From: Avena insularis
Taxonomy: Eukaryota > Streptophyta > Magnoliopsida > Poales > Poaceae
Length of the DNA stretch: 64,000 nucleotides
Direction: 5' to 3'
Assembly: GCA_023614405.1 (NCBI GenBank)
Contig: CM042687.1
Coordinates: forward strand, 235,440,292-235,504,291
Shown piece by piece: positions 1 to 9,608 of this stretch. Position 1 is the first letter of the stretch, and each line of letters starts with the position of its first letter. The notes beneath the pieces are model-generated. The model was not told the origin of the DNA, searched no databases, and was given only the letters and a program-made list of their open reading frames with translations. Made by a program: the position numbers and the translations under genes.

Positions 1-127
1 TAAAAAGGATTCAGTTTCCAGACCGAACATGCAACCGCATGCGATATATGTACGCGTCAGCATGTGAGTTTCAGATTTTTTTTAGAGAGTTTGAGTATTG
101 GCAAGAAAAGTTAAGCACTGTCCAAAG

Positions 128-1334
128 TTAAGAGAGTTTGAGTTTCTCCGTAAGAGAAATTCCGCCGTAACACATGTAGCGATTGGTGACAGTCCTTCTG
201 TTTGCCGTCTTTTCTCTTTCTTGTGTGGTGTCTTTCTGAAGACGCCACCTTCTAATTTTCATAATCTCAATCATACAATATCGTAGTGTCAAGAAACTTC
301 GAGTCAGCTTTTTGACATCGTACTTATGGTATTCTACCTGTATACACTCTATCAATTCTTGTATAGTTACTGGTGCTCTTGTATTGGTGAGAGACTGTAG
401 AGACATAAAAAAACACAAGTCAAGGACATTCATGTCTGGAATATTAGGAGGTTGCTGCAACAACCTAATTTTCAGGTCAGTATTTTCTACAACCCGTAAA
501 AAAGCCTACCACCAGGGAGAAGATGTAGTTTTGCATTATCTTGTTGAATGAAAATTGTTCTTTTTTCATCTTCGCCAGGCCACCGTTCTTGGATAGCAGA
601 AATTACTTTCTCACACAAGTACTCTCTCATAACATCTCTAGTAACATTCACAGATTTCAACTGCCCCTTATCTCTGTTTTTACTTTTTTTATTGCTCGCT
701 TCTCTTGGACAAATGACCATGTGCCAATTTTTCCATCTAATGTCACTGCGCCACCTTCACCAAACCTTGGCTTCGCCATGGCAGTCAGGAACATTACTTT
801 TTCAATAATGTTCTTATTCCACATGGTGCACAAGGGTAGGAATTCTTCAGGAAGTAGATAGTAGTTGTTATTCTTCCTTGTCATATCAAACCACTTCTCG
901 ACAATATGGACAATGTTGTCCATTAACTGGAAGGAAGGCCGGGGATATGTCAATCGTTCTGCTCTAGCATGGAGACGCGGAACTTTAGTATCTTAATCTT
1001 GTTTTCTTGTGTCATCACATGCTTGAAGCTGCTTCTCCGATGCATCAGCTTACCCATTTGAAACCTTTTGTGTAAGGTTGACCGGGCTATACCCAATGAC
1101 ATTGCTAGACCTCGGATTGTCTTCCGTTTGTTCAGTGGTACTGTCAATGCCCTCGACAAACCCAGGTCTTTCTTTTTTCGTCCCACATTACTCTTTCTCT
1201 TGTTTGAAACATCTACTTCTTCGCCTCGTTTAATCTGGCCCAAGGCTTTCTCCCATATTCTTTCAACTGTCCGTACACTTGTATCTAGGAGGCATGCAAT
1301 AAGCTGTTTGTCCTCTGTTTGTATCGCTCCATCT
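128..1334 (-). pseudogene. mariner-like (MLE) transposase, C-terminal part
   Basis: This is the larger part of a plant mariner-like transposase, the cut-and-paste DDD enzyme that mobilises autonomous mariner elements and their Stowaway MITEs. Reading leftward it shows a DNA-binding helix-turn-helix region (about 1330-1000, with SVRTVERIWEKA), the block VHIVEKWF (about 885-910), the block FIQQDNAKLH (about 525-560) and the block PPNIPDMNVLDL (about 415-450). Plant MLEs have catalytic aspartates in HIDEKWF, QQDNA and PDMNVLDL. Here the first is replaced by Val, so the triad is broken. The frame shifts near 950, between 657 and 720, near 470 and near 230. The frame is interrupted at 1335 by an Athila element and resumes at 4915. 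Family identification is confident; no terminal inverted repeat is visible on the left, so the element may extend out of the window. Confidence 0.88.
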
Positions 1335-2808
1335 TGATGTCTACGCACTTATATTCTTGTAGACAGTTGCTGGGCCTCCAAGTGCAGAGGTTTGTAGAAC
1401 AGCAGCAGGTTTCCCTTAAGTGTATTACCCAAGGTTTATCGAACTCAGGGAGAAAGTGGTCAAAGGTATTCCCTCTCAAGCAATCCTGCAATCAAGATAC
1501 AGGAAGTCTCTTGTGTCCCCAACACACCCAATATACTTGTTAGGTGTATAGGTGCACTGGTTCGGCGAATAGATAGTGAAATACAAGTGGTAACGGTGCC
1601 AGAAAATAGCTTGACGGTGAGGTAAAGACTAAAGCAAGCAAACATGCAACAGATCTAGTAGCAAACGGTGTTTCAATGCTTAGAAACAAGGCCTAGGGAT
1701 CAAACTTTCACTAGTGAACACTCTCTCATATAAATATCATCTCTTCATGATACTACTCTTAACTACTCTCCGGTTGGACACTCTAATCATCGGTAGGGCT
1801 ATAATAACACTCCTCAAAGTCCGCCTTCCCCAATCTAGATAACCCCACACTGTCACCTTGAGCGCTAGATGGTTCCAACAAACACCACAATTTCATAGAG
1901 ACATCCAACTCCAAATATGACTCATAACAAATATTCAATCTAGCCAAAGTGCCACACACGGTATGCACGCTGTCACTTTCACACACGTGGGGAAAATCAT
2001 AGATATATTAAGGCACAAAGAGTATTTATATAGACTCAAACCTAAGTGCCACCATGGCGTGCACGCTGTCACTTTCACACACATGGGGAGAGCAGAGATC
2101 TATTAAAGCACTTGAGTAGCAAGGTAGATCTACTTGATTACAAAGCTCATGATCACAATATGACCATGCATAGAGAGAGAGAGATGAACACATAGCTACC
2201 GGTAGAGTCCTTAGCCTCGAGGAAGAACTACTCCCTCCTCATCAAGGGAATCAGCAACGGTGATGAAGATGGCAATGGAGATCGATGGAGATGGCTCCGG
2301 GGGCACTTCTCCATCCCGGCAGGGTGCCGGAACAGAAACTTTTTGTCCCCCGAATCTCCCTTTCGGTGCCGACGGCGTAGCGGAACTTTTTCTGGAAGTA
2401 TGATGGATTATTTAGGGTTTTCTCCCCGGGGGCTTCTTATAGGCGAAGAGGTGAGGCTGGGAGGCGACCAGGAGGGCCACACCCTGCCTAGGCGCAGGCC
2501 CACCCCTGGCCACACCTAGGTGTGTTTGGCTGCCCTGGTTCGCTTCTCCGTCTCTCCTCTGGACTTCGTGTCGGCAACGGTAAAATATTGACTTTGGCTT
2601 TTGTCCCGTCCAATTCCGAGAATATTGATTTTCTGCCTTTCTGGAACCAAAAACAGAAGAAAACAGGCAACTGGCACTATGGCAACTTGTTAATAGGTTA
2701 GTTCCAGAAAAGATATAAAAACACCTCAAAGTGTAGACAAAGCAAAGCAAAGTAGATACTAAACAAGCATGGAGCATCAAAAATTATAGATACTTTTCCG
2801 ACGTATCA
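1335..2808 (-). repeat. Athila-type 3' LTR, complete (1474 bp)
   Basis: The complete LTR of the 1335-4909 element begins on the minus strand with TGATACGTCGG and ends with GCGTAGACATCA. A segment of about 45 bp around GTGCACGCTGTCACTTTCAC occurs twice inside it (about 1949-1993 and 2047-2091). The second LTR is truncated just outside the corresponding position, so whether it also had the duplication cannot be seen. Confidence 0.85.
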
Positions 2809-4133
2809 AGCATCCCCAAGCTTAACTCCTTCTCGTCCTCGAGTAGGTAAGTGATAAAAAGAATAATTTTTGAGGTGACATGCACCATCACAATCAAGAT
2901 CAAACCAATTGCAAGCATTGAAAGCTAGGATCAAAGAACTCTAAACATGTGCATGAAAGATGGAGTTCTAACAATAGGACAAAGTAACTGTGCATGCAAC
3001 ATGAAAGACTACAAACAAAGATCATGAATAACATGCATTGAAAAACGTTTGTTTGTTTCACATACAGAAAACATGGCATAGTGGCATTCAGCTTGTCCCT
3101 CATGGAATAGAAAATAGATGCATAGGACACCTTCAAAGTTCTTAAGAGTGACTAGATACAAATAGCACAAGAATAAGTAATATCACAATATGCATCAATC
3201 AATAAGTTTCGGGACACTACACACAGAATGACAACTATGCTCTCTTAATGGTGCCTAAAAGGTAGAAGGTCGAGACTCAAATAACTTCATAGGGAAGCAG
3301 GGATTTCAAGTTTCAAAAAGAGCTTCCAAAAATTATGGTACTTGTTAGCTTTCAGCCCTCATTGCCCCTACCATAAGCATCTTGAAGTGATTAAGGTTAA
3401 AGTGAACAAACTATGGAGTATATGCTTGACAAAGTATAAGTTGGCAATCTCAAGTCCCTTGAATATGAGGGCCACACCTCATGCTACTCAACTTCAGTCA
3501 CCTGTAAGTTCTTGTCATTGTAAGTACATGCGTATCATAGAGAACCGCCAACTGGGTACCCCTTGCACATGGTATATGAGTTATCCCATAACCAAAATGA
3601 CAAGGAAAGCAGACAATGAGCATCTTAGCGATCTTTTTATTTACTATATGCATAGCTTTTTATTGAGGATGCTTCATAGATAGCTCACTATGGTGATGTT
3701 GAAAGTTTCCACCATGATTAGGCATGGCTTAGGTTAGCAGCCGAGGTGTTTCTCTAACACAAAATACATACTCCATGGACTTACAAGTTCCCTCTTTATT
3801 TCACACCAGTGACACCCATAGTCAAAATAGCATGATATCAACTGAGTACAAAGTACAAGTGCAATGCTGAAAACATTCCCCGTGACAGCACGGTTCTGCT
3901 AATTCCAACGTATAAGTGCAAGCATATACAACATAGATGACACAATGGTTCAAGTTTATAGAGGACACTTTGGAATAACTTGGTTTCTTGGGAGTTGGAA
4001 GCATGAGTAGAACTTATTCATACAAGTGGAGGCTAGCAAAAGACTGGGAGCAACCAACTAAGAGAGCAATAATGGCCATAATCATGCAGAGCAACAAAAC
4101 ATTACTATTCAAAGCATAGAGTGGTACTACAAG
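2809..4133 (-). other. Athila 3' noncoding internal region and polypurine tract
   Basis: This stretch has no credible reading frame. The plus-strand block 2809-2825 reads on the minus strand as TTAAGCTTGGGGATGCT, directly before the LTR, and fits a polypurine tract for plus-strand priming. From about 3328 to 3925 the sequence is closely similar to 62099-62715 in the second Athila-type element at the right of the window, although the LTRs of the two elements differ. It ends abruptly at the truncated right LTR. Confidence 0.7.
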
Positions 4134-4909
4134 TTTATGTAGACTCAAACCTAAGTGCCACCATGGCGTGCACGCTGTCACTTTCACACACATGGGGAGA
4201 GCAGAGATCTATTAAAGCACTTGAGTAGCAAGGTAGATCTACTTGATTACAAAGCTCATGATCACAATATGACCATGCATAGAGAGAGATGAACACATAA
4301 CTACCGGTAGAGCCCTTATCCTCGAGGAAGAACTACTCCCTCCTCATCATGGGAATCAACAACGGTGATGAAGATGGTGATGGAGATCGATGGAGATGGC
4401 TCTGGGGGCACTTCCCCGTCCCGGCAGGGTGCCGGAACAAAGGCTTTTTGTCCCCCGAATCTCCCTTTCGGTGGCGGCGGTGCTATGGAACTTTTTCTGG
4501 AAGTATGATGGATTATTTAGGGTTTTCACCCCGAGGGATTCTTATAGGCGAAGAGGCCACACCCTGCCTAGGCGCGGGCCTACCCTGCCTAGGCGCGGGC
4601 CCACCCCTGGCCACGCTTAGGGGGGTTTGGCTGCCCTGGTTCGCTTCTCCGTCTCTCCTCTAGACTTCGTGTCGCCCACGGTAAAATATTGACTTTGGCT
4701 TTTGTCCCTTCCAATTCCGAGAATATTGATTTTCTGCCTTTCTGGAACCAAAAACAGAAGAAAACAGGCGACTGGCACTATGGCAACTTGTTAATAGGTT
4801 AGTTTTAGAAAAGGTATAAAAACACCTCAAAGTGTAGACAAAGCAAAGCAAAGTAGATACTAAACAAGCATGGAGCATCAAAAATTATAGATAGGTTTCC
4901 GACGTATCA
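4134..4909 (-). repeat. Athila-type 5' LTR, truncated
   Basis: This copy matches 2025-2808 closely, including TGATACGTCGG at its minus-strand start (4909). About 690 bp at its other end, with the adjacent primer binding site, are missing. Confidence 0.85.
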
Positions 4910-4914
4910 CATCT

Positions 4915-5423
4915 CTACACTTGATTACCGCCAAGGCAAAGTAGACACCAAATCTCTGCTCATTTGTCGGTTCTGGTTTTGGATGGTGAACACCTGGAGC
5001 ATCTTCTTCCATATCATCCAAATCAGGAGCATCTTCTTCCATATCATCCAAATCTGGAGCATCTTCTTCCAGAGTATCCAAGTATGCAGCTTCTTCTTCT
5101 TCTTCTTCTTGTAGAGCATCCAAGTATGCAGCTTCTTCTTGTAGAGCATCCAAATATGCAGCTTCTTCTGGAGCAATCACATTCAAGTCGAGACCAACTT
5201 CTTCTGGAGCAATCGCATTCAAATCAAGACCAGCTTCTTCTTCTGGAGCAATCACATTCAAGTCGAGACTAACTTCTAGTGGAGCAATCACATTGAAATC
5301 AAGACCAGCTTCTTCTTCTAGAGCAATCACATTCAAGTCGAGACCAACTTGTTCTTGAGGAATCCCATCTCGTTCTTGAGGAATCTCATCTTCTTGTTCT
5401 TGAGGAATCTCAGCTTCTTGTTC
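4915..5423 (-). pseudogene. mariner-like transposase, acidic N-terminal part
   Basis: This is the N-terminal continuation of the transposase at 128-1334. The open frame runs from a stop at 5424-5426 to 4915 and ends in NEQRFGVYFAL, the start of the MLE helix-turn-helix. Removing the insertion 1335-4909 and one CATCT joins it in frame to the downstream block. Before the helix-turn-helix lie short acidic repeats: several copies of a GLDLNVIAPEE-like unit, three copies of an AAYLD(A/T)L unit and three copies of an E-E-D-A-P-D/G unit. Leu-Asp-Leu-Asn motifs are usual at the N-terminus of plant MLE transposases; the expansion and the (GAA)n tract at 5091-5110 look like replication slippage. No certain start codon is visible; Met at 5334-5336 is internal to the repeats. 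Confidence 0.72.
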
Positions 5424-6417
5424 TTATTCTTGAGCATCAGAGTCACTTGCCCGAGGGAATTTCTTCTCGTAGATATTGTGTAGGTCAGTACACATTCATG
5501 TATAAGATCAACATTGGGGGCATGATGTCGTTTCTTTTGAGAACAATAATACACATTCCTCTAAACGAGCGAGATTGGAAGCATTGCATATCATAGCATG
5601 GTTTCTTACCATGTACCAAAAGTTTAGAGAAGATGTCCTTTTTGTGCATCTTGTTATATGTCCATATATCCGCTGGTTTATATGGGAGTTTCTTCCTCCT
5701 GGAAACCAGCTTATGTAGTTCTTTGCCATCAAATTGTTTCTTCAAAAAGCTATGCAAAGAGAAGATTAAATCATGAGCACCACCATCATAGAATTACTCA
5801 AAACAAAAGTATAGAGAAATTAAAACTTACATCCCAGATAACTGTGTATGCATATCAATTTTGGGCGTTCTCATGTTCATCTTGACCTCTTTATGTATAT
5901 CATGACATCAATGTCACGAAGGGAAAATAAAAATAATAGGTCAGTAATAGGTCTAACAATTTGGAAATTTTGGCATCCATAATGCGTTAATATGGGGTCA
6001 ATTTGCTAGCATCTTCTAATCAAACAGGCGCAGTTAATTCTACTTTCTAGAGCTGACTGATAATAACACATCACAGTCACATTTAGTCCCCACTATCAGG
6101 CAATGATCATGGACAATTCCAAGCACAGTTCTGCCTGTGTCTGAATCTAAAAGGGGTAACCCAACAAAGGTAGTTCCTATCTGAAACTGAAATTTCTTAT
6201 CTCATGGCATTATTAACAGTTCAAGGCAACATTCTGAACCAGCCGAAGTCTGAATGTTTCTCGACTCAGACCATTATTACATCCCAGTATGTATTCTGCC
6301 ACAAAATTAAATATGAGTATACTAGAGGGGAACCTAAAGCAGGACTGGTCAATATCTGACTTGGGCGCCATCTTCTTGTATGTATATAGACTGCGGTGGT
6401 CTGAAACTTGCCTATAG
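5424..6417. other. unassigned, possibly mariner 5' region
   Basis: No protein family is recognised here. On the minus strand a plausible splice acceptor (TTTGCATAG at about 5750-5758) is followed by an open stretch of about 85 codons to 5485, and a plausible donor (GGATGTAAG) lies near 5830. This could be a 5' exon of the mariner gene or a host fragment. The rest (5890-6400) is AT-rich with no visible signal. Confidence 0.3.
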
Positions 6418-6593
6418 GTTATATATTGGAGAAGAAGAATGAAGAAACGGATACTCAGGGCATGGACGGGGAGGTTAGCAGTTTTGTATCCCATGCAGAA
6501 TTCCAGAACATTACTTACTGGAATCATGGTACCAGGCCATCCGCAAAGGATCCACTCCCTCGGTGCTTTCATTGGTTAACCATTGCGAATGCA
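6418..6593 (+). pseudogene. exon resembling RNase H2 subunit C (RNASEH2C-like), isolated
   Basis: RNase H2 is the nuclear heterotrimer that removes ribonucleotides from DNA; subunit C is a small structural subunit. The 176-bp segment translates to a stretch with GYILEKKNEE, then AEFQNITYWNHGTRPSAKD and RCFHWLTIANA. The order (Gly-Tyr/Phe strand, then ITYWNHD-like and FHW-x4-A-x-A blocks) matches my recollection of the C-terminal half of plant RNase H2C and, more weakly, the human A-x-F-x3-TLWG / LTW-x4-AAA pattern. It is bounded by good splice signals: TTGCCTATAG before 6418 and GCA/GTGAGT after 6593. I find no upstream or downstream exons in the window, so it is either a captured exon, a remnant, or part of a gene with long introns broken by the mariner and Tat insertions. 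Identification is from pattern memory only. Confidence 0.5.
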
Positions 6594-7053
6594 GTGAGTA
6601 TTTTTTCCCTTGATTTTGTTTATCCATTTTGAGCGGATGGATTATTATGCTTCTTTACTGTTTAGCTTTTATCCTCAAAAATTGTTATCTGTAGTAGGTA
6701 TTACTGAATGGACTTGAGTTATAAAATTGCAAGTGCATCCTGTTGGGGTTCTATATTCTTACCCACAGAGCTCGTTGTATCATATAAATATGCTAATTTG
6801 CCTATTACTGAGTTTGCACTTGATCAACTCCAGTTGTTTTCCTGGTTGATCCTGATAGGATGGGAAGTATATATTACTATAGCTCTATACTATGGGTTCA
6901 GTATAGCAACTAGTGGTAGCATTTTTTGTTGGGAGTTCCTTTGTAGTGTTGTAGAGGCAGTGAAAATTGTAGCACAAAATTCGTATTCTACAAATATGAA
7001 TCACATGGGTTGCACTTGCAATTGTGCAAGGCAATCATGCTGCAGTAGAAGTA
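6594..7053 (+). other. putative intron or flank of the RNase H2C-like exon
   Basis: AT-rich sequence without a recognisable gene follows the GTGAGT donor at 6594. I could not find the expected last exon. Confidence 0.3.
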
Positions 7054-7176
7054 CTCCCTCCGACCCATATTAGTTGACTCGGATTTGTCTAGATTCGGAT
7101 GTATCTAGACATGTTTTACTACTAGATACATCCGAATCTAGATAAATCTAAATCAACTAATATGGGTCGGAGGGAG
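7054..7176. mobile_element. Stowaway MITE (123 bp)
   Basis: A 123-bp near-perfect palindrome begins CTCCCTCCGACCCATATTAG and ends with its inverse complement. It is flanked by TA at 7052-7053 and 7177-7178, the target duplication of Tc1/mariner elements. The two arms differ at only a few positions over about 55 bp, so the transcript would form a long hairpin. Such MITEs are non-autonomous and are mobilised by mariner transposases of the type found broken at 128-5423. Confidence 0.95.
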
Positions 7177-7435
7177 TATCATAAAGAGCACAAAGGGGAA
7201 GTCCAGGAGGTACATTGGCTCATCATGGAGCAAATGGTGGAGTCAAACATGGACGATGGAGACCGTCAACGCCGGAGTCCAACACGAGGAGGGTCGGCTG
7301 GAGGTGGAAGACGAGGTCGACACGAGGGCGACCGGGCTCGATTCCTCCCGCTAGGGAAGAGATCTCCTTGAGCTTTTCAGCTTGATGAGGGGGCGTCCAT
7401 GGTGACAGGTACGGGAAGAGCGAGGTGGATCTACC

Positions 7436-7790
7436 CTCGGGCCTACGACATAGCGGGCGGGCTTCTGCTGTGGAAGCGGCAACGGATCGAGGCGGAGGAG
7501 CAGCGGACACCGGCAACACTGGCGGACTTCTGCTGCGGAAGCGACGGAGGATCGAGATGGAGGAGCAGCGGACGCCGTCGATGCTGGCGGGCTTCTGGTA
7601 TGGAAGCGGCAGAGTATCGAGGCGGAGGAGCGGTGGACGCAGGAGACGTTGGCGGGCTTCTGCTGCAGAAGCGGTGGAGGATCGAGGCGGAGGAGCGGCG
7701 GACACCGGCGACGCTGGTGGGCTTCTGCCGCGGAAGCGGCGGAGGCGGATCAAGGCGGACGCCGTCGTGCTTCTGCCGCGAAAAGCGACG
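7436..7790. repeat. GC-rich minisatellite, 65-bp unit, about five copies
   Basis: The anchor CTTCTG recurs at 7462, 7527, 7592, 7657 and 7722, exactly 65 bp apart, with a last shortened unit at 7770. Each unit carries GGAAGCGGC, GGATCGAGGCGGAGGAGC and GGACACCGGC variants. Because 65 is not a multiple of three, the array cannot encode a repeated peptide in one frame, and the open frames over it (7399-8016 plus, 7223-7828 minus) are most simply a result of GC richness. Confidence 0.85.
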
Positions 7791-8457
7791 GAGATACTTT
7801 TCCCAAATTCGGATTTTGAATCGACCAAATTTGAAAGACTTTTCCCAAATTAGGAAGTTATTTTCAATAAAGAAATTGATCTGGGAGGGGGAGGACTTTG
7901 GATACGGGATGGAGGGAGTAAATCAATTTGTTGGATTCTCCAATTACATAGAATCAATTACACTTATCACTAATGAATCGGTGTTGTATTTTTGCAATGC
8001 AATAAGAATAAGTTAAATAATGATTTGCAATGGGTATTTGTTGGGAATGACCCTAGACATGACCGTTAACCAGGGCAGACACAACAAAATTTATTGGGAA
8101 TGACCCTAGACATGACCGTTAACCAGGGCCGCCCCTAGGCCGCCTAGTTCTTCACCCCGGTTTTCCTCGGAAGGGCGGTTTCGTCAACCCCCGCAGTGCT
8201 CCTCACCAAATCCGGGGCGGTCTCTCCTCCACCGACCTCCTCCTCGCCGGCAGGCACTGGTCGGGCGCTGCGGCAGCCCTGAAGTGTGTGGTGGGTTCTT
8301 GCCTGGACGAACCGTCCCCTGCTGTCTGCACCTTCGTATGCATGGTGTTGGGCGCCTGGAGCAAAGCGGGCTGCCCCCTACCTCGGCTTCTGCGGCAGCG
8401 TCGACGCTGGCGAGCATCCTCCGCCCCCTTCGCTTCGAGCTCTTTGGCCGCACGTTG
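7791..8457. other. unassigned strip with a mariner-like end and a direct repeat
   Basis: At 7905-7920 the sequence GGGATGGAGGGAGTA is the inverse complement of a Stowaway/mariner terminal motif (CTCCCTCCATCCC) plus TA, so an element may end here on its right side; a matching left end is not obvious. A perfect 36-bp direct repeat follows (see separate entry). From 8130 to 8457 the DNA is GC-rich and open in several frames, ending at the Tat LTR. It could be the 5' part of the LINE that resumes at 32796, but I cannot show homology. Confidence 0.35.
8041..8129. repeat. 36-bp direct repeat with 17-bp spacer
   Basis: The 36 bases at 8041-8076, starting TTGGGAATGACCCTAGACAT, are repeated without change at 8094-8129. 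The spacer is AT-rich. It is too long for the target duplication of any family named here. Confidence 0.9.
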
Positions 8458-9005
8458 TGTCGTGGTATTGCCAACGAGTACGCTATGGAGGGGTCCTCAC
8501 AGTGCGTGTTTAGAGACGTGGGGGAAGGTGGACGATTGACGGGTACGAGATAACACAGCTTACCCAGGTTCAGATCCCACAATGGTGGCGGAATCCTACT
8601 CCTGCTATAAATCACTATAAGGGCAATACGCCGAGTTACAGGGATTGGTTCGCTGTGCAAGGTGCATCGTAGTCGACACTAGGTTGTTTGGGATTGTGCC
8701 CTAAAGGCTCCCATAGGCCCGACTTATATAGTCTCCAGGTCCTAGGGTTATAGGGAAAAGTCCTAGCCGGACAGGTTACAGAGTTCTACACTGCTTACAA
8801 CTAGTCTAGCGTGTCTTGCACTCCAAGGCTCCGGGTACGTCGGTGACTCCTCCATAGCCTTCCTTTATCCGGCATGGGCCTCCCTTCTGTATCCATCTAA
8901 CTAGGCCGCCTAGCAGGACATGGGCCATGCTACCAACTATGGGCCACCCGGGTTATCCGGATAGAGGACATGCTATGAGGATACCCATATAGCATATCCC
9001 CAACA
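8458..9005 (-). repeat. Tat LTR A (3' LTR of outer element, 548 bp)
   Basis: On the plus strand it starts TGTCGTGGTATTGCC and ends CATATCCCCAACA. On the element strand a TATA box lies in GACTATATAAGTC (about 8721-8732). It shares the blocks GTAGTCGACACTAGGTTGT and TCCGGGTACGTCGGTG with LTR D, and differs from D at about 30 positions by hand count. Confidence 0.9.
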
Positions 9006-9608
9006 ATAGCCCCCGGAGAACTCCGAGATCTTGCGCCGTCCTGCCACTTCACGTTGAATGATCCGTCTAGATGGATGTCGGCAAATCGTCAAGCAATATC
9101 TTGTAGTCCTCCCAAAGAACCCTGCAAGGTTTTCTCCGTCTTCAACTTGTAAGTCGTAGAATTGCGAAATCTTCCATCGTACTCTTCCATAGCCGGACTG
9201 GATCCGTCCATGCAGGAATATTCCGATGTGATGGTTCATCTGCCAGTGTCAGCTAGGGCGACGTAGACGTAGGTTAGCAACGCCTCGTAACTCACACATG
9301 TAGAGAACGTAATCATGTCCTATTTTCCCGCACGAGCGATACGAACCGTTGGCGGCGACGGTTGGCAACGTGGCGAAATTTCCGTGCACGCTTCCGCACA
9401 CGTCGTCCACACGTCAACCATTCGATCGTTTTGCCCGAATCTTGATGCCGAAGGTTATAAATTGTAACAGCGGTGGAAATTTTACTTTTCACCTCATTCT
9501 CCTCTGCATCGTCTTCTTCCTCCAGCAAGCGCCTCCTCGAGCTCTCTGCGCACTCCACGGAAAAACCCTAGCTCCTCGACCTTTCCCAATCACCACCGTA
9601 ACCTCCCA
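9006..9608. other. 3' untranslated zone of Tat element and promoter region of the antisense gene
   Basis: Next to LTR A the minus strand reads TCCGGGGGCTAT (9006-9017), a fitting polypurine tract. The remainder upstream of the antisense ATG at 9609 holds two ACGT cores (CACACGTCGTCC and CCACACGTCAACC, about 9396-9420), which are common bZIP-type binding cores, then a TATA box. No reading frame of note. Confidence 0.6.
9456..9462 (+). promoter_or_regulatory. TATA box of the Tat antisense gene, copy 1
   Basis: TATAAAT lies 147 bp before the ATG at 9609, leaving room for a leader of roughly 115 bases. The same place in the second copy (minus strand, about 28449-28455) holds ATAAATA in alignable surroundings, which supports a real core promoter internal to the element and independent of the LTR. 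Confidence 0.55.

Larger units (their letters stand above)
1335..4909 (-). mobile_element. Athila-type Gypsy LTR element, internally deleted
   Basis: A minus-orientation LTR retrotransposon sits inside the mariner gene. Its plus-strand ends are TGATGTCTACGCAC (1335) and GACGTATCA (4909), flanked by identical 5-bp duplications CATCT at 1330-1334 and 4910-4914, so both outer borders are original. The left LTR (1335-2808) is complete. The right LTR copy (4134-4909) matches only 2025-2808. Between them lie 1.3 kb of 3' noncoding sequence. The primer binding site, gag, pol and about 690 bp of the right LTR are gone, so one internal deletion created the present form. The LTR start TGATACGTC and the tract CTTGGGGATGC before it are typical of Triticeae Athila-lineage families such as Sabrina or WHAM; I do not assign a family. 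Confidence 0.85.

Noticed and set aside
4349..4663. 104-codon plus-strand frame.
   Set aside because: It lies wholly inside the truncated Athila LTR.
5091..5110. (TTC)n microsatellite as an independent feature.
   Set aside because: It is the Glu-coding part of the transposase N-terminal repeats.
5485..5757. Minus-strand frame of 90 codons with a good splice acceptor before it.
   Set aside because: No recognisable domain and no partner exon. It is kept only as a remark in the unassigned region.
7223..7828. 201-codon minus-strand frame and a 205-codon plus-strand frame over the same DNA.
   Set aside because: Both cover the 65-bp minisatellite, whose period is not a multiple of three; long open frames on both strands are expected from the GC bias. 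No family is recognised.
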